In this document: positions 11,765 to 24,375 of the stretch, piece after piece
How the letters are laid out: each line of letters opens with the position of its first letter
Position numbering within the stretch: the first letter of the stretch is position 1
Assembly: GCA_002868865.1 (NCBI GenBank)
Contig: PKUC01000022.1
Span: 1-64,000 of the forward strand
Direction of reading: 5' to 3'
From: Desulfuromonas sp.
Lineage (GTDB): Bacteria > Desulfobacterota > Desulfuromonadia > Desulfuromonadales > Geopsychrobacteraceae
Length of the DNA stretch: 64,000 nt
Program-made: the position numbers and the translations under genes
The notes under the pieces: generated by a model
Database searches by the model: none
Told to the model about the DNA's origin: nothing
Seen by the model: the letters and a program-made list of their open reading frames with translations, nothing else

Positions 11765-12532
11765 TTAAATCCGTGCCGGGACGCCGTGCTGTCTGAGATA
11801 GTCCTTGCATTCTGCGATGGTGTATTCTTTGAAATGGAAAATCGAAGCCGCCAGCGCTGCAGATGCACCACCTTCGACCAGCCCCTCACGGATATGTTCC
11901 AGGTTGCCGACTCCGCCGGAGGCAATGACCGGCACATCGACCGCATCGCTGACCGCGCGGGTCAGCTCGATGTCGTAGCCCGCCTTGGTGCCGTCACCGT
12001 CCATCGAGGTCAGTAGGATCTCGCCACTGCCGTACGCAACCATCTTCTTCGCCCATTCGACAACGTCGATACCGGTCGGCTTGCGACCGCCGTGGGTGTA
12101 AACCTCCCAGCGCAGCGGGTCGGAATCGGGCACCCGGCGCGCGTCGATGGCCACAACCGTGCACTGACTGCCGAACCGTTCGGCTGCCTCCTTGACGAAC
12201 TCCGGATTGAATACCGCCGCAGTATTGATCGACACCTTGTCTGCACCGGCGTTGAGCATCTTGCGGATATCATCGCAGCTGCGGATGCAGCCACCGACCG
12301 TCAACGGCATAAAGACCCGCTCAGCAGTCTGACGCACTACCTCGACGATGGTATCGCGCTCATCACTTGAGGCGGTGATATCCAAGAAGGTCAGCTCATC
12401 GGCGCCCTGCGCGCAGTAAGCTTCGGCCGCTTCGACCGGATCCCCGGCGTCGCGCAGACCGACAAAATTGACCCCCTTGACGACACGACCGTCCTTGACA
12501 TCGAGACAGGGGATGATCCGTTTTGTCAGCAT
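11765..12532 (-). CDS. hisF: imidazole glycerol phosphate synthase cyclase subunit
   Basis: [39 protein letters not shown]. Confidence 0.98.
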   Translation of the reverse strand: MLTKRIIPCLDVKDGRVVKGVNFVGLRDAGDPVEAAEAYCAQGADELTFLDITASSDERDTIVEVVRQTAERVFMPLTVGGCIRSCDDIRKMLNAGADKVSINTAAVFNPEFVKEAAERFGSQCTVVAIDARRVPDSDPLRWEVYTHGGRKPTGIDVVEWAKKMVAYGSGEILLTSMDGDGTKAGYDIELTRAVSDAVDVPVIASGGVGNLEHIREGLVEGGASAALAASIFHFKEYTIAECKDYLRQHGVPARI

Positions 12533-12533
12533 G

Positions 12534-13268
12534 CTACTTGATCTCCCCTTTGGTCAGCGCCACCGCCTCGCGCAGATCGATAGCGCCGGAGTAGATTGCC
12601 TTGCCAGTGATCACCCCGGTAACACCCGAGGCTTCGATCGCCATCAGTCGGCGGATATCGTCGAGAGTCGACAGACCACCGGAGGCGATCACCGGAATGT
12701 TGATCGACTCGGCCAAGTCCTTGGTCGCTTCGATGTTCGGCCCCTGCATCATACCGTCGCGAGCAATATCGGTATAGATGATCGCTTCGACGCCGAACCC
12801 TTCCATCTCTTTGGCCATCTCTGTCGCTTTTTTCTCGGTGACATCGGCCCAGCCACGTACCGCCACCAGGCCCTCCCGGGCATCGATACCAACAACGATC
12901 TGACCCGGAAATTTCTTGCAGGCATCCTCAACCAGCGCCGGATTCTCCTTGGCGATGGTGCCAAGAATCACCCGGTCGATACCGAGCTCGAGGTAACCTT
13001 CGATGGTCTGCATATCGCGGATACCTCCCCCCAGCTCGGAGGGGATATCGATCGCTTCGACAATCGACCGGATCGCCTCCTTGTTTTTCGGGATACCGGC
13101 GAAGGCGCCGTCGAGATCGACGATATGGAGCAACTCGCCCCCTTGCTCCTGCCAGATGCGCGCCTGCTCGCCAGGATTATCATTGTAGACAGTGTCTTTA
13201 TCCATCAGACCCTGTTCAAGCCGGACGCACTTACCTTCTTTAAGATCGATTGCAGGTAGAATGATCAT
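12534..13268 (-). CDS. hisA: ProFAR isomerase
   Basis: [35 protein letters not shown]. Confidence 0.98.
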   Translation of the reverse strand: MIILPAIDLKEGKCVRLEQGLMDKDTVYNDNPGEQARIWQEQGGELLHIVDLDGAFAGIPKNKEAIRSIVEAIDIPSELGGGIRDMQTIEGYLELGIDRVILGTIAKENPALVEDACKKFPGQIVVGIDAREGLVAVRGWADVTEKKATEMAKEMEGFGVEAIIYTDIARDGMMQGPNIEATKDLAESINIPVIASGGLSTLDDIRRLMAIEASGVTGVITGKAIYSGAIDLREAVALTKGEIK

Positions 13269-13904
13269 CTAGAGTTCTCCGAAATTTTTAAAAATCTGCA
13301 GGCCGACATCCTGACTCTTCTCCGGATGAAACTGGGTCGCCATGATATTGTCGCGCCACAGCGAAGCACAGAATTCAACCTCACCGTAGCGGCAAGTCGC
13401 GGCGACATCGTCAGCGTTCTCTGCAGCACAATAGTAGGAATGGACAAAGTAGACAAAGCTGCCATCCTCAACCCCGTTAAAGATCGGCGACTCTTTCTTC
13501 AGACGGATGTTGTTCCAGCCCATGTGCGGCACCTTGAGACGCTCACCGCCCTCGATCATGCCGGACGGAAAACGAACGACCTTACCCGGAACCAGGCCAA
13601 GCCCCTCATGCACACCGAACTCCTCGCTCTGTTCGAACAGCATCTGCATACCGACGCAGATGCCGAGCAGCGGCTTGCCCGCCCCTACGTGCTCCAACAG
13701 CGGTTTGACAAAACCACCCCTGCGCAGACCGTCGATGCAATCGCGGAAGGCCCCAACCCCCGGAAGCACAACCTTGTCGGCCGAGGCGATATCTTCAGGC
13801 CTGGCGCTGACGTTCGCTGCGAAGCCCAGTTTTTCAAAGGCTTTTTCGACGCTGCGCAGGTTGCCCACTTCATAATCGATTATGTTAATCATTTTTCTAC
13901 TCAA
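13269..13904 (-). CDS. hisH: imidazole glycerol phosphate synthase glutamine amidotransferase subunit
   Basis: [43 protein letters not shown]. Confidence 0.98.
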   Translation of the reverse strand: MSRKMINIIDYEVGNLRSVEKAFEKLGFAANVSARPEDIASADKVVLPGVGAFRDCIDGLRRGGFVKPLLEHVGAGKPLLGICVGMQMLFEQSEEFGVHEGLGLVPGKVVRFPSGMIEGGERLKVPHMGWNNIRLKKESPIFNGVEDGSFVYFVHSYYCAAENADDVAATCRYGEVEFCASLWRDNIMATQFHPEKSQDVGLQIFKNFGEL

Positions 13905-14493
13905 GCTTTCCTTTGGTCGACATCACCCCTTGAATCCGGGGGTCGAGAGCGGTCGCCTCGTCGAGGGCGCGGCCAAAGGCCTTGAAAATCCCCTCGATGA
14001 TGTGGTGCAGATTATCACCGTAGGCCAGATTGACATGGATATTCGCCCCGGAATGGTTACAGAAGGCGACGAAGAACTCCTCAACCAACTCCGTATCAAA
14101 ATCACCGACCTTGGCCTTGGTCAGATCGACATTAAACACCAGAAACGGGCGGCCCGAAAAGTCGATCACCACCGAAGCGAGCGCTTCATGCATCGGCATG
14201 GTCTCACGACCAAAACGGCGCACCCCGGACTTATCACCGAGAGCTTGCCTGAAAGCTTCTCCGAGGACGATACCGATATCCTCCACCGTGTGGTGGTCAT
14301 CGATCTCGGTATCCCCGGTCGCCCGCACGGTCAGGTCGAAAAAACCGTGCCGCGCCACAGCGGAGAGCATGTGATTGAAAAAAGGGACCGGTGTTTCCAG
14401 GTGATGCTGGCCGGAACCGTCCAGATTCAGTTCGATCCCGATGTTGGTTTCCTTGGTTTCGCGGTCGATTTTTGAGGTACGTGCCATCTGCAA
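13897..14493 (-). CDS. hisB: imidazoleglycerol-phosphate dehydratase
   Basis: [30 protein letters not shown]. Confidence 0.97.
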   Translation of the reverse strand: MQMARTSKIDRETKETNIGIELNLDGSGQHHLETPVPFFNHMLSAVARHGFFDLTVRATGDTEIDDHHTVEDIGIVLGEAFRQALGDKSGVRRFGRETMPMHEALASVVIDFSGRPFLVFNVDLTKAKVGDFDTELVEEFFVAFCNHSGANIHVNLAYGDNLHHIIEGIFKAFGRALDEATALDPRIQGVMSTKGKLE

Positions 14494-14501
14494 TCTCCCT
14501 G

Positions 14502-15794
14502 TTATTTCTTCAAACGGATCGACACCGATTTGGCGTGCGCTTCCAGCCCTTCCAGTTCGGCGATATGCACGATCTCGCTACCGAGGCGCTGCAGACCGGC
14601 TTGCGAGAAGGAGACGATACTCGATTTTTTGACAAAATCATCCAGCGACAGCGGCGAAAAAAAGCGGGCGGTGCCCCCGGTCGGCAGGGTGTGGTTCGGC
14701 CCGGCCAGATAATCGCCGGCGGCCTCCGGAGTGTGGTGTCCCATAAAGATCGCCCCGGCATGTTTGATCTGCGGCAGAATCTCGAAGGGATTATCAACCG
14801 CTAACTCCAGATGCTCCGGTGCAATCCGGTTGGAAAAGGCGATCGCCTCGTCCAGATCTTTGGCCAGGATGATCGCGCCGTAATCGTCGATCGACGTACG
14901 CGCGATCCTTTCCCGGCTCAGCGTGGCAAGCTGCTTTTCAACTTCGATTTGAACAGCAGTTGCCATTTTATCGCAACTGGTCACCAGCACCGCAGAGGCC
15001 AGTTCGTCGTGCTCGGCCTGCGACAGCAGATCGGCGGCGATGTGCGCAGCGTTGCCACTGCCGTCGTTGATCACCAGGATCTCGCTGGGACCGGCGATCA
15101 TATCGATATCAACCTGACCAAAGACCAACTGCTTGGCGGTGGCAACGTAGATGTTCCCCGGCCCGGTAATCTTGTCGACCCGTGGCACGCTCTCGGTGCC
15201 GTACGCCAGGGCGGCAACCGCCTGCGCTCCGCCGATCTTGAAAATGCGATCAACGCCGGAGAGCTTCGCTGCGGCGAGCACATGGGGATTGACCTCACCG
15301 TTCGGCATCGGCACCACCATGATCACCTCTTCGACCCCGGCGACCTTGGCCGGCACTGCGTTCATCAGGACCGATGAGGGATAGGTCGCTTTGCCTCCCG
15401 GGACATAGATACCGACCCGGTCGAGGGGCCGCACCATCTGTCCGACCAGCACATCGCTCTCGTCGGTGGAGATCCAGGTTTCCTGTTTCTGCTTGGCGTG
15501 ATAATCGGCGATCCGATCGGCCGCCAGCTGCAGTGCCATCAGTGACTCTGCCGAGACCTGAGTCATCGCGGTCTCGATCTCCGCTGTGGTCACTTCGAGA
15601 GAATCGACATCCAGCTCCAGCCGATCAAATCGGGCAGTCAGCTCAAACAGCGCGGCGTCGCCCCGCTCTCGCACATCAGCGATAATCGCCTTGACCGTCT
15701 CTTCGATACCTGCGGGCACCTCTTCAGCCCGCTGTTCTATGCGACGGAATTCAGCACCAAAATCGGAATCGGAAAAGTTCAGAATACGCATCAT
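14502..15794 (-). CDS. hisD: histidinol dehydrogenase
   Basis: [59 protein letters not shown]. Confidence 0.98.
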   Translation of the reverse strand: MMRILNFSDSDFGAEFRRIEQRAEEVPAGIEETVKAIIADVRERGDAALFELTARFDRLELDVDSLEVTTAEIETAMTQVSAESLMALQLAADRIADYHAKQKQETWISTDESDVLVGQMVRPLDRVGIYVPGGKATYPSSVLMNAVPAKVAGVEEVIMVVPMPNGEVNPHVLAAAKLSGVDRIFKIGGAQAVAALAYGTESVPRVDKITGPGNIYVATAKQLVFGQVDIDMIAGPSEILVINDGSGNAAHIAADLLSQAEHDELASAVLVTSCDKMATAVQIEVEKQLATLSRERIARTSIDDYGAIILAKDLDEAIAFSNRIAPEHLELAVDNPFEILPQIKHAGAIFMGHHTPEAAGDYLAGPNHTLPTGGTARFFSPLSLDDFVKKSSIVSFSQAGLQRLGSEIVHIAELEGLEAHAKSVSIRLKK

Positions 15795-15817
15795 TGTTCT
15801 TCATATCCTCACAGTGA

Positions 15818-16483
15818 CTACTGGGAGATTTTAACCTCATCACCGATCAGCGGCTCCAGCCCGTCGATAATCTCGCTGATCCGCTTATGCTTGGTTTTCA
15901 AACTGGCGCGATTGACAATCAGGCGGCTGGTGATCTCGGCAATGGTTTCAACCTCGACCATGCCGTTCGCTTTCAGAGTGCCGCCGGTGGAGACCAGGTC
16001 AACGATCCTTTCGGAGAGTCCGACCAACGGGGCCAATTCGATCGAGCCGTAGAGCTTGATCAGCTCGACCTGAATCCCCTTGGCGGCAAAGTAGCGTTCC
16101 GTGACATTAGGATACTTGGTTGCGACACGGATGTTCGACCAGTTGGCGGGATCGTCGTCGGCCTGCAGCTCTTTCGGCTCGGCAACCGCCAGACGACAAT
16201 AGCCGAATTTGAGATCGAGCGGCTCATAGAGGTCTTTGCCCTGCTCCAATAAAGTATCCTTGCCGACCACGCCGATATCGGCACAACCGTACTCGACATA
16301 GGTTGGCACGTCGGTGGCACGCACCGCCATAAAGCGGTACTTCTGCTCCCTGTTCTCAAAGACCAGTTTGCGGGTGCCCTTCTCGTCCATCTCCGGGCAG
16401 GTGATGCCGATCTTACCGAACAGCTCCATCGAATCCTGCATGATCCGCCCTTTCGGCAGGGCGAAGGTAATCCAATCGTTCAT
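15818..16483 (-). CDS. hisG: ATP phosphoribosyltransferase (short form)
   Basis: WITFALPKGRIMQDSMELF; VEYGCADIGVVGKDTLLE; DLVSTGGTLKANG. Confidence 0.96.
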   Translation of the reverse strand: MNDWITFALPKGRIMQDSMELFGKIGITCPEMDEKGTRKLVFENREQKYRFMAVRATDVPTYVEYGCADIGVVGKDTLLEQGKDLYEPLDLKFGYCRLAVAEPKELQADDDPANWSNIRVATKYPNVTERYFAAKGIQVELIKLYGSIELAPLVGLSERIVDLVSTGGTLKANGMVEVETIAEITSRLIVNRASLKTKHKRISEIIDGLEPLIGDEVKISQ

Positions 16484-17739
16484 TACGACTCCTGTTCGCG
16501 CCAGATGTTCGCACCGAGCGCTGCCAGTTTTTTTTCGATCTTTTCGTACCCGCGATCGAGGTGATAAATCCGTGACACCTCGGTCGTATTCTCTGCGGCC
16601 AGACCGGCCAGAATCAGCGACGCGCTGGCGCGCAGGTCGGTGGCCATGACCGGCGCGCCGGTCATCTGCTCAACGCCGCGGATCACCGCGCTGTTGCCAT
16701 CAATCAGGATCTCAGCGCCCATCCGCTGCAATTCACAGACGTGCATAAAGCGGTTTTCAAAGACCGTCTCCGAAATCCGGCTGGATCCTTCCGCCCTGGT
16801 CATCAGCGCCATAAACTGCGCCTGCATATCGGTGGGAAACCCGGGAAAGACACTGGTACGGATATCGACCGCCCGCAGCGTCTGCGGACCGATCACCCGT
16901 AGACCGTCGTCTTCTTCTTCGATGGAGACACCCGCCTCGACCAGCTTGCTGATCAATGCTTCCTGATGCGCGCGCACGGCCCCCCGGATCAGAACATTCC
17001 CCCCGGTGACCGCCGCAGCGACCATAAAAGTCCCAGCCTCGATGCGGTCGGAGATCACATCACAGCTGAGCGGCTGCAGGCGTTCAACACCCTGGATATG
17101 GATCACCGCAGTACCGGCACCCTCGATCCTGGCCCCCATGCTGTTGAGGGCCTCGGACAGCTGGACAATCTCCGGCTCGCGGGCGGCATTTTCCAGCACG
17201 GTCTCGCCTTCGGCCAGCGCCGCCGCCATCAACAGGTTTTCGGTACCGCCAACGGTCGGCATATCGAAGTTGATCTTCGCCCCAACCAGCTTGTCGGCTC
17301 TGGCTTCAACGTAGCCGTGATCGAGGGTAATTTCGGCGCCGAGCGCTTCAAAGCCCTTGAGGTGCTGATCAATCGGCCGGGCACCGATGGCGCAGCCACC
17401 GGGCAGCGACACCCGGGCATGACCAAAACGGGCCAGCAGCGGCCCCAGCACCAGCACCGAAGCGCGCATGGTCTTGACCAGATCGTAGGAAGCTTCGATA
17501 CTTTCAATCCGGTGAGCATCGACCCGCACGCAACCTTCAACGCGGCTGGCATCGGCACCCAATTCACAGAGCAGCTTGACGGCGGTGTTGATATCGCGCA
17601 GATCGGGAACATTACAGATCGTGCTCTGCCCTTCGGCCAGCAGGGTCGCAAACAGCAGCGGCAACGCTGAGTTTTTTGCGCCGCTGATCTGCACTTCGCC
17701 GCTGAGCGGCATCCCACCTTTGATAACAATTTTGTCCAA
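16483..17739 (-). CDS. murA: UDP-N-acetylglucosamine 1-carboxyvinyltransferase
   Basis: TTG start giving [52 protein letters not shown]. The ORF track extends to 17814. Confidence 0.95.
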   Translation of the reverse strand: MDKIVIKGGMPLSGEVQISGAKNSALPLLFATLLAEGQSTICNVPDLRDINTAVKLLCELGADASRVEGCVRVDAHRIESIEASYDLVKTMRASVLVLGPLLARFGHARVSLPGGCAIGARPIDQHLKGFEALGAEITLDHGYVEARADKLVGAKINFDMPTVGGTENLLMAAALAEGETVLENAAREPEIVQLSEALNSMGARIEGAGTAVIHIQGVERLQPLSCDVISDRIEAGTFMVAAAVTGGNVLIRGAVRAHQEALISKLVEAGVSIEEEDDGLRVIGPQTLRAVDIRTSVFPGFPTDMQAQFMALMTRAEGSSRISETVFENRFMHVCELQRMGAEILIDGNSAVIRGVEQMTGAPVMATDLRASASLILAGLAAENTTEVSRIYHLDRGYEKIEKKLAALGANIWREQES

Positions 17740-17752
17740 TGAATCCTGCTTT

Positions 17753-18601
17753 CTATCTCTTGCAGCCGCCAACCACACGGGGTTGCCCGGCATAATCATC
17801 ACGCACAAAAACATCCTGCAGACCGGCAGTTGTAAACAGTTCTGAAACCGCCTGCGCCTGCCGGTATCCGATCTCGACCAGCAACCAGCCCCCCGACGTG
17901 AGGCGGTCCTGCGCCTGCCCGGTCAGTTTGTGATAACAGTCGAGACCGCTATCGGCAGCCAACAACGCGGCTTTCGGTTCAAAGCAGCACACCTCCGGCA
18001 TCAGCTCATCCCACTCAGCCTGGGCGATATAGGGAGGGTTGGAAACGATCAGATCATACTGCTGCTGCGGCAATTGGGCAAGATCTGCCTGAACAAAGCG
18101 GATCTGCTCGGCGACACGGTTTTTCTCGGCATTGCGGATCGCAATATCGAGAGCGTCCTGTGAAATATCGAGAGCAGTAATTTGCCATCCTGCCAACTCG
18201 CTGGCCAGACTAACCGCGATCGCACCACTACCGGTACCGACATCAAGCAAGCTTTGACCTTGATCTGCCCGGTTGAGGGCTTCTTCGACCAAAATTTCAG
18301 TGTCACCACGGGGAATCAGCACTGCCGGAGTGACCTCAAAGGGCAGCGACCAGAACTCAGCCTGACCGATCAGGTACTGTAACGGCTCACGCTGACCGCG
18401 CCGCTTGACCAGTGGACGGATCGCATCGAGTTCGGCGTTGTCCAACGGCCGCTCGAAATCGAGATAGAGTCCGACCCGATCCAGCTCCAGTACGTGTGCC
18501 AGTAGCAGTTCGGCGTTCAGGCGCGGATTGTCGATCTCTTTTGAGGAAAAATACTCGGTGGTCCAGCGCAAAAGCTTGAGCAGAGTCCAGACGTCAGCCA
18601 C
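17753..18601 (-). CDS. prmC: release factor N5-glutamine methyltransferase
   Basis: [15 protein letters not shown] and VSNPPYI motifs; adjacent to prfA. Confidence 0.95.
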   Translation of the reverse strand: MADVWTLLKLLRWTTEYFSSKEIDNPRLNAELLLAHVLELDRVGLYLDFERPLDNAELDAIRPLVKRRGQREPLQYLIGQAEFWSLPFEVTPAVLIPRGDTEILVEEALNRADQGQSLLDVGTGSGAIAVSLASELAGWQITALDISQDALDIAIRNAEKNRVAEQIRFVQADLAQLPQQQYDLIVSNPPYIAQAEWDELMPEVCCFEPKAALLAADSGLDCYHKLTGQAQDRLTSGGWLLVEIGYRQAQAVSELFTTAGLQDVFVRDDYAGQPRVVGGCKR

Positions 18602-18607
18602 CCGCCA

Positions 18608-19678
18608 TTACCCTTCTTGCTGTTGGCTCATCTGAGCCGCCTGCTGGTCGGTAATCAACGCCTCGATCACTTCGTCAACGTCGCCCTGCATAATGGAATC
18701 AAGCTTGTAAAGGGTCAGGCCGATGCGATGATCTGTACAACGCCCTTGGGGGTAGTTGTAGGTACGAATCCTCTCGCTGCGATCACCGCTGCCAACCTGA
18801 TTCTTGCGGTCGGCGGCCATAGCAGCGTTCTGCTCGGCCTGCATCTGATCATAGATGCGCGATTTCAGAACCTTGAGCGCCTTGGCCTTGTTCTTGTGTT
18901 GTGACGATTCATCCTGACAGGCAACCACCACCCCAGTGGGGATATGGGTCAGCCGGACCGCAGATTCCGTTTTGTTGACGTGCTGACCACCGGCGCCGGA
19001 TGCGCGATACAGATCGATACGCAGATCGGCGGTCTTGATCTCGATGTCGACGTCCTCGGCTTCCGGCAAAACAGCTACGGTGCAGGCCGAGGTGTGAATG
19101 CGGCCTTGAGTCTCGGTATCCGGGACCCGCTGCACGCGATGAGTGCCGCTTTCAAACTTAAGACGGGAGTAGACCCGCTCGCCGCTGATCATGGCAACAA
19201 CTTCTTTAAATCCGCCACCGTCGGTTTCTGAGGCGCTCATCATCTCCACCTTCCAACGGTTGCGATCGGCATAACGGGAGTACATGCGAAACAGATCGGC
19301 GGCAAACAAAGCGGCTTCATCACCACCGGTCCCGGCACGAATTTCGAGGATGATGTTTTTATCGTCGTTGGGATCTTTCGGCAGCATCAACACCTTGAGC
19401 TGATCTTCCAAACGGGCCTGCTCTGCTTCTAGTTCCGGCAGCTCAGCCTTGGCCAGCTCCTTCATCTCCGGATCGCTGTCCTGCAGCAGCTCGCGGCTAC
19501 CCTCGACATCGCTACAGACCTGTTTGTAACGACCGTAAACCGCGACCACCCCGGAGAGGTCGGAATGTTCTTTGGTCAGTTCACGGTAGCGTTTCTGCTC
19601 CGACATAACCGACGGGTCAGAGAGCAATCCCTCAACTTCGCGGAAACGATCAACAACATCTTCTAAACTCGAAAACAT
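18608..19678 (-). CDS. prfA: peptide chain release factor 1
   Basis: [46 protein letters not shown]. Confidence 0.98.
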   Translation of the reverse strand: MFSSLEDVVDRFREVEGLLSDPSVMSEQKRYRELTKEHSDLSGVVAVYGRYKQVCSDVEGSRELLQDSDPEMKELAKAELPELEAEQARLEDQLKVLMLPKDPNDDKNIILEIRAGTGGDEAALFAADLFRMYSRYADRNRWKVEMMSASETDGGGFKEVVAMISGERVYSRLKFESGTHRVQRVPDTETQGRIHTSACTVAVLPEAEDVDIEIKTADLRIDLYRASGAGGQHVNKTESAVRLTHIPTGVVVACQDESSQHKNKAKALKVLKSRIYDQMQAEQNAAMAADRKNQVGSGDRSERIRTYNYPQGRCTDHRIGLTLYKLDSIMQGDVDEVIEALITDQQAAQMSQQQEG

Positions 19679-19684
19679 AGGCTT

Positions 19685-20374
19685 TTATCCAAAGGAGGCG
19701 AATTCTTCACGGACGGCAACAATCTCACCGCAGGTCATCTTTCCTTCCGGGCAGGGGCCGGAAAGGCAACCGGGACCGGCCTTGGCGAACAGGGTCGGGG
19801 CGATCGGCTTGACCCGCTGCAACATCTGTTTGGCCATCTCCTGGATTTCCCATTGGGCGCGGCGGCAACACCGCAGCGCAAAAAAATGACGCAACTCACG
19901 GCCGTTCATGGTGACAACAATCTTGGTGGTCGCAGCGTTCGGTAGCATAAAACGGGCATCCTCGGCGGGGATATCCGCATCGAGCATCTCGCCGTAAAAG
20001 CGATGAATCTCATCGAGCAACTGCTGATAGCGCTGGTTCAGCTCCGGCTGGGCGGCGATACTGTCGGGAGTAACCGCGGAAAACCGCTTTTTATGTGAGA
20101 CGTACCGCTGACTCTGTTGCGAGTAGGACGCCAGACGGTGCCTCACCAGTTGATGAGAACAGGCGCGACTGATCCCTTCGACGCCAAAGGAGAAGCCGAC
20201 ATGCTCCAGGACGGACAGATGGCCAAGAGAGGTAATCTTCTGTAAAAACGCCTGCCGAGCGTCGGCATCGCTATCGAGCAGCGCATCGATCGATGCGTCT
20301 GAGTAACAAAGCCGCGCCGCCGCGGCCACCACCCGCTCTGGATCGGGTGTATAGGTCAACAGTTTTACAAGCAT
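19685..20374 (-). CDS. thyX: FAD-dependent thymidylate synthase
   Basis: RHRLASYSQQSQRY ThyX motif; start set at MLVKLLTYTPDPE. Confidence 0.95.
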   Translation of the reverse strand: MLVKLLTYTPDPERVVAAAARLCYSDASIDALLDSDADARQAFLQKITSLGHLSVLEHVGFSFGVEGISRACSHQLVRHRLASYSQQSQRYVSHKKRFSAVTPDSIAAQPELNQRYQQLLDEIHRFYGEMLDADIPAEDARFMLPNAATTKIVVTMNGRELRHFFALRCCRRAQWEIQEMAKQMLQRVKPIAPTLFAKAGPGCLSGPCPEGKMTCGEIVAVREEFASFG

Positions 20375-20465
20375 TACTCTCTCATCCGGGTCATTGCATC
20401 GAGTCACCAGCAGTTTTCAATAAACACCGCCGGACATCATGCCACACAATCCGGTGCCTGGCGCT

Positions 20466-20495
20466 GAAAAAAAAAGGCGACCCGTCCGGGCCGCC
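20466..20495 (-). terminator. intrinsic terminator after rpmE
   Basis: Minus strand GGCGGCCCGGACGGGTCGCC followed by T10. Confidence 0.8.
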
Positions 20496-20508
20496 CTGTC
20501 TGGCGTGT

Positions 20509-20712
20509 TTACTTCTGCCCGTACTTGCGACGGAACCGCTCGATCCGGACAGCGGTATCGATCAACTTCTGCTTGCCGGTATAGAACGGGTGGCAAGCGG
20601 AGCAGATCTCCGTATGGATCTCTTTGTCGAGTGTTGAGCGTGTTTCGAAGCTATTACCACAGTCACAGCGAACAGTGACAGCGTCATACTTGGGGTGAAG
20701 TCCTTCTTTCAT
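20509..20712 (-). CDS. rpmE: 50S ribosomal protein L31
   Basis: 67 aa; [27 protein letters not shown]...[26 protein letters not shown]-like sequence with Zn-binding Cys. Confidence 0.96.
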   Translation of the reverse strand: MKEGLHPKYDAVTVRCDCGNSFETRSTLDKEIHTEICSACHPFYTGKQKLIDTAVRIERFRRKYGQK

Positions 20713-20802
20713 TGTTTTTCTCCTTGTTGGCCTGGCTGTTGTACAGACCTTTATATTTTTGTTTCTGGTGAAGAATCAGTTCTAATATCACCATACAGGG
20801 CG

Positions 20803-22308
20803 TCATGGCAAGTCTTTTGTTGCATTGGTTACAACCCGGGCAACCGCATTCTTCCAGCCAGTCAAAAGGTCGCAGCGGGCTTCAGGCTCCATCGCCGGTT
20901 GAAACAGTGCGTCTCTTTGCCAGTGTGCCGGGATATCCTCGAAGGTCCGGTACAACCCGAGCTGCATTCCGGCCAGGTAGGCGGCTCCCAACGCGGTGGT
21001 TTCTGTCACCACGGGGCGTTCCACGGGAAGGTTCAGAATATTGGCCAGAAATTGCAGGAACCAGCTATTGGCGGCCATCCCACCGTCGATACGAAGCGTC
21101 GTGTAGACCGAGCCCGTGTCCCGCTGCATGGCCGTCATGAGATCGTGAGTCTGGTACGCCACGGCTTCCAGCGCCGCTCGGGCGATCTCAGGAATTCCAG
21201 TATCGCGCATGAGACCGAAGATCGCTCCCCGTGCATCGGGATCCCAATAGGGTGCGCCGAGGCCGGTAAAGGCGGGAACGAGATAAACACCCCGATTGGA
21301 ATCGAGGCGTTTCGCCAGGCCTTCGATGTCTGCTGCCGACTCGATAAATTTCAAGCCGTCCCGAATCCACTGAATGGCGGCCCCGGCGACAAAAATCGAG
21401 CCTTCCAAAGCGTAACTGGTGCGACCAGCAATGCGATACGCTACCGTCGTCAGCAGTCGGTTCTGTGAACGAGAGAGCTGTTCCCCGGTATTGAGCAGCA
21501 CGAAGCAGCCGGTGCCGTAGGTACTCTTGATCATTCCCGGCTCGAAGCAAGCCTGGCCAATGGCGGCCGCCTGCTGGTCCCCCGCGACACCGCCAATCGG
21601 GATGGCGCGTCCGAACAGGGTCGGATCTGTAGCACCATAGTCAGCACTACAGTCAAACACATCCGGAAGCACGGCCGCCGGAATATCGAACAGGGCGAGC
21701 AGATCATCATCCCACTGTTGACGCCGAATATCGAACAGCATGGTGCGCGCGGCATTGGTCGCGTCGGTGGCATGCAGCCGTCCACCGGTGAGCCGCCAGA
21801 GCAGAAAACTATCAACGGTCCCGAAGGCCAGTTCACCCCGCGCGGCCCGTTCCCGGCCGCCAGAGGTCTGCGAGAGCAGCCAATGCAGCTTGGTCGCCGA
21901 GAAGTAGGGGTCGAGGAGCAACCCGGTTCGCTCCCTGATCAGAGGCTCGTGCCCCTCCTCCTTCAATCGAGCACAGAGTGCGGCGGTGCGGCGGTCCTGC
22001 CAGACGATCGCATTGCCAAGAGGTCGCCCGCTATCTCGATCCCAAAGAAGGGTCGTCTCACGCTGATTGGTGATACCGATGCCAACAATGTCAAGCCCTC
22101 GTTCAGCCGCCTGCGCCAGAGCCTCGCGGCAGACCGATACAACCGAGGACCAGATGTCTTCCGGGTCGTGCTCGACCCACCCATCGTGCGGGTAGATTTG
22201 CCGGAACTCCTGCTGCGCCAAAACGGCACAGCGCCCCCGAGCATCGAAAATCATCGCCCGGGAACTGGTCGTCCCCTGGTCGATGGCCATGATATGGGCG
22301 TTACTCAT
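20803..22308 (-). CDS. glpK: glycerol kinase
   Basis: [55 protein letters not shown]. Confidence 0.98.
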   Translation of the reverse strand: MSNAHIMAIDQGTTSSRAMIFDARGRCAVLAQQEFRQIYPHDGWVEHDPEDIWSSVVSVCREALAQAAERGLDIVGIGITNQRETTLLWDRDSGRPLGNAIVWQDRRTAALCARLKEEGHEPLIRERTGLLLDPYFSATKLHWLLSQTSGGRERAARGELAFGTVDSFLLWRLTGGRLHATDATNAARTMLFDIRRQQWDDDLLALFDIPAAVLPDVFDCSADYGATDPTLFGRAIPIGGVAGDQQAAAIGQACFEPGMIKSTYGTGCFVLLNTGEQLSRSQNRLLTTVAYRIAGRTSYALEGSIFVAGAAIQWIRDGLKFIESAADIEGLAKRLDSNRGVYLVPAFTGLGAPYWDPDARGAIFGLMRDTGIPEIARAALEAVAYQTHDLMTAMQRDTGSVYTTLRIDGGMAANSWFLQFLANILNLPVERPVVTETTALGAAYLAGMQLGLYRTFEDIPAHWQRDALFQPAMEPEARCDLLTGWKNAVARVVTNATKDLP

Positions 22309-22454
22309 GGGGACCTCCTTCCTTTATCAAAAGACCCTGTGTATATGATGCCACAGGCTGGCCCGGCGGTAAAATCCCAAGCCCGTGGAACGCTTCTGGC
22401 CAAAAACGACCAAATGATGGATATTAGTCACAATGTGAATCGGATTGGAGCGCC

Positions 22455-24068
22455 ATGAACCGGACGGAGAATCTGAAACAACTGCGGGAGAAGAAGCGTT
22501 TCGACCTGCTGGTCATCGGCGGCGGTGCCACAGGCTGCGGTGTCGCCCTGGAGGCCGCCAGCCGCGGTCTGCAAGTGGCCCTGGTGGAGCAAAACGACTT
22601 CGCCGAAGGAACCAGCGGTCGCAGCACCAAGCTGGTCCACGGTGGAGTCCGCTACCTGGAACGGGCCGTACGCCGACTCGACCCGGCCCAATATCATCTG
22701 GTGCGCGATGCCCTCCACGAGCGCTCCACCCTAATGAAAAACGCTCCACATCTGGCCAATCGGCTGGCGCTGGTCACCCCACTCTACCATTGGCACAAAG
22801 TCCCTTACGTCTATTCCGGGCTGAAACTCTACGATCTGCTCGCCGGTCGACACAACATCGGACACAGTCGACTGCTCGGTCGCCGCGAAGCCCTGCGCCG
22901 TTTTCCCACCCTGAAAGCGAAGGGGCTGAAAGCTGGCGTACTCTATTACGACGGTCAGTTCCACGACGCACGCATGGCCCTGTCTCTGGCACTGACCGCC
23001 GCCCGACATGGTGCGATTATCAGCAACCATGTTGCAGTCAGCGCCCTACTCAAAAAGGAGAGATACATCGTCGGTGCTGAACTGACCGACAGCCTCACGG
23101 GAGAACGCTGGCAGCTGCATGCCAAGGGCGTCATCAACGCCACCGGCCCCTTCGCTGATCAACTGCGACAGATGGATGAACCCGGAACCGGGGAGATCCT
23201 TTCCGTCAGCAGCGGCATCCATATCGTCCTCGATGGGCGCTTCGCCCCGCCGGACACCGGCCTGCTGATCCCCGAGACCGAAGACGGCCGGGTGCTGTTC
23301 GTGCTCCCCTGGGAGGGGCACGCTCTGGTCGGCACCACCGACGAAGTGACGACAGTCAGCGAACACCCCAGGCCGCGCGAAGCCGAGATCGATTACCTGC
23401 TGCGCCACCTCGGCCGCTATTTCAACCTGCAGGTCGACCGGAGCGATATCAGGGCCGTTTGGTCCGGGCTGCGCCCTCTGGTGGCTGACCCTAAGCGTGC
23501 CGACACCGCTGGTCTGGCCCGTGATCATGTCATCGAAACCAGTGCCAGCGGCCTGCTGACCATCGTCGGCGGCAAGTGGACCACGTACCGCAGGATGGCG
23601 CAGGATGCTGTCGATCACGCCCTGAGGGAATTCGACCTGTTCGCACCGATCGCGACCAGCCGCACCGCACCGCTGCGACTGGTCGGTGGAGAAAGGTATC
23701 GGGAAAAGGACAGCGAAGCGTTATCCGCTGACACTGGTATCCCTGCAGAGATGGCCTCGTATCTGCTGCGCAGCTACGGAGACCAGGCTCGCCAGGTCGC
23801 CGATCTCGACCGGACACTCCTGCGCCCTCTGGCCGAGGGGCTGCCGATTCCCGAAGTCGCGGTACTCCAGGCCGTGCGTCACGAGCTCGCGGAGCGGATC
23901 ATCGATGTACTTGCCCGACGCACACCCCTTGCCCTGCTCAACACCGCCGCCGCGCGCCGCGCCACCTCTCGGGTTCTGGAAATCATGACTTCTGAGTTAG
24001 GCTGGGGCAAACGGCGGCAAGCCGCAGAGCTGGCCTTGACGGAACTGCGATTGAACGACGGGCTGTAA
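22455..24068 (+). CDS. glpD: glycerol-3-phosphate dehydrogenase
   Basis: FDLLVIGGGATGCGVALEAASRGLQVALVEQNDFAEGTSGRSTKLVHGGVRYLE; DGRVLFVLPWEGHALVGTTDE. Confidence 0.96.
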   Translation: MNRTENLKQLREKKRFDLLVIGGGATGCGVALEAASRGLQVALVEQNDFAEGTSGRSTKLVHGGVRYLERAVRRLDPAQYHLVRDALHERSTLMKNAPHLANRLALVTPLYHWHKVPYVYSGLKLYDLLAGRHNIGHSRLLGRREALRRFPTLKAKGLKAGVLYYDGQFHDARMALSLALTAARHGAIISNHVAVSALLKKERYIVGAELTDSLTGERWQLHAKGVINATGPFADQLRQMDEPGTGEILSVSSGIHIVLDGRFAPPDTGLLIPETEDGRVLFVLPWEGHALVGTTDEVTTVSEHPRPREAEIDYLLRHLGRYFNLQVDRSDIRAVWSGLRPLVADPKRADTAGLARDHVIETSASGLLTIVGGKWTTYRRMAQDAVDHALREFDLFAPIATSRTAPLRLVGGERYREKDSEALSADTGIPAEMASYLLRSYGDQARQVADLDRTLLRPLAEGLPIPEVAVLQAVRHELAERIIDVLARRTPLALLNTAAARRATSRVLEIMTSELGWGKRRQAAELALTELRLNDGL

Positions 24069-24314
24069 TCGGCGGAACATCCCCCTCTTCTAACAGTGCG
24101 CAACGTGTATCGCGGTTTTCAACAAAGCCGCTCAAGAACAGCTATAAAAAAAGCGCTGTTAAAGTATCGTGTTGGTTTTCTTGACCTTTTGAAATAACCC
24201 AGCATGATGACCGAGGAACAACGTAACTTCCTGATAAACTCCTGCTTACCTCTCTCCGACGACACTTGGGATTCCCTAAGAACAGCTTCTTTCCATGCTC
24301 CCGGCTAAAGACTG

Positions 24315-24338
24315 AAAAAGGGCCAGCATGGCTGGCCC
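24315..24338 (-). terminator. intrinsic terminator downstream of DHFR-like gene
   Basis: GGGCCAGC-ATG-GCTGGCCC with T5 on minus strand. Confidence 0.75.
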
Positions 24339-24375
24339 TCAGTGTCTTACTTATAATCGCCACGCGAGACAGCGT

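Noticed and set aside
22445-23080. 211-aa ORF in alternative frame of glpD
   Set aside because: Out-of-frame with a clear FAD-binding GlpD sequence.
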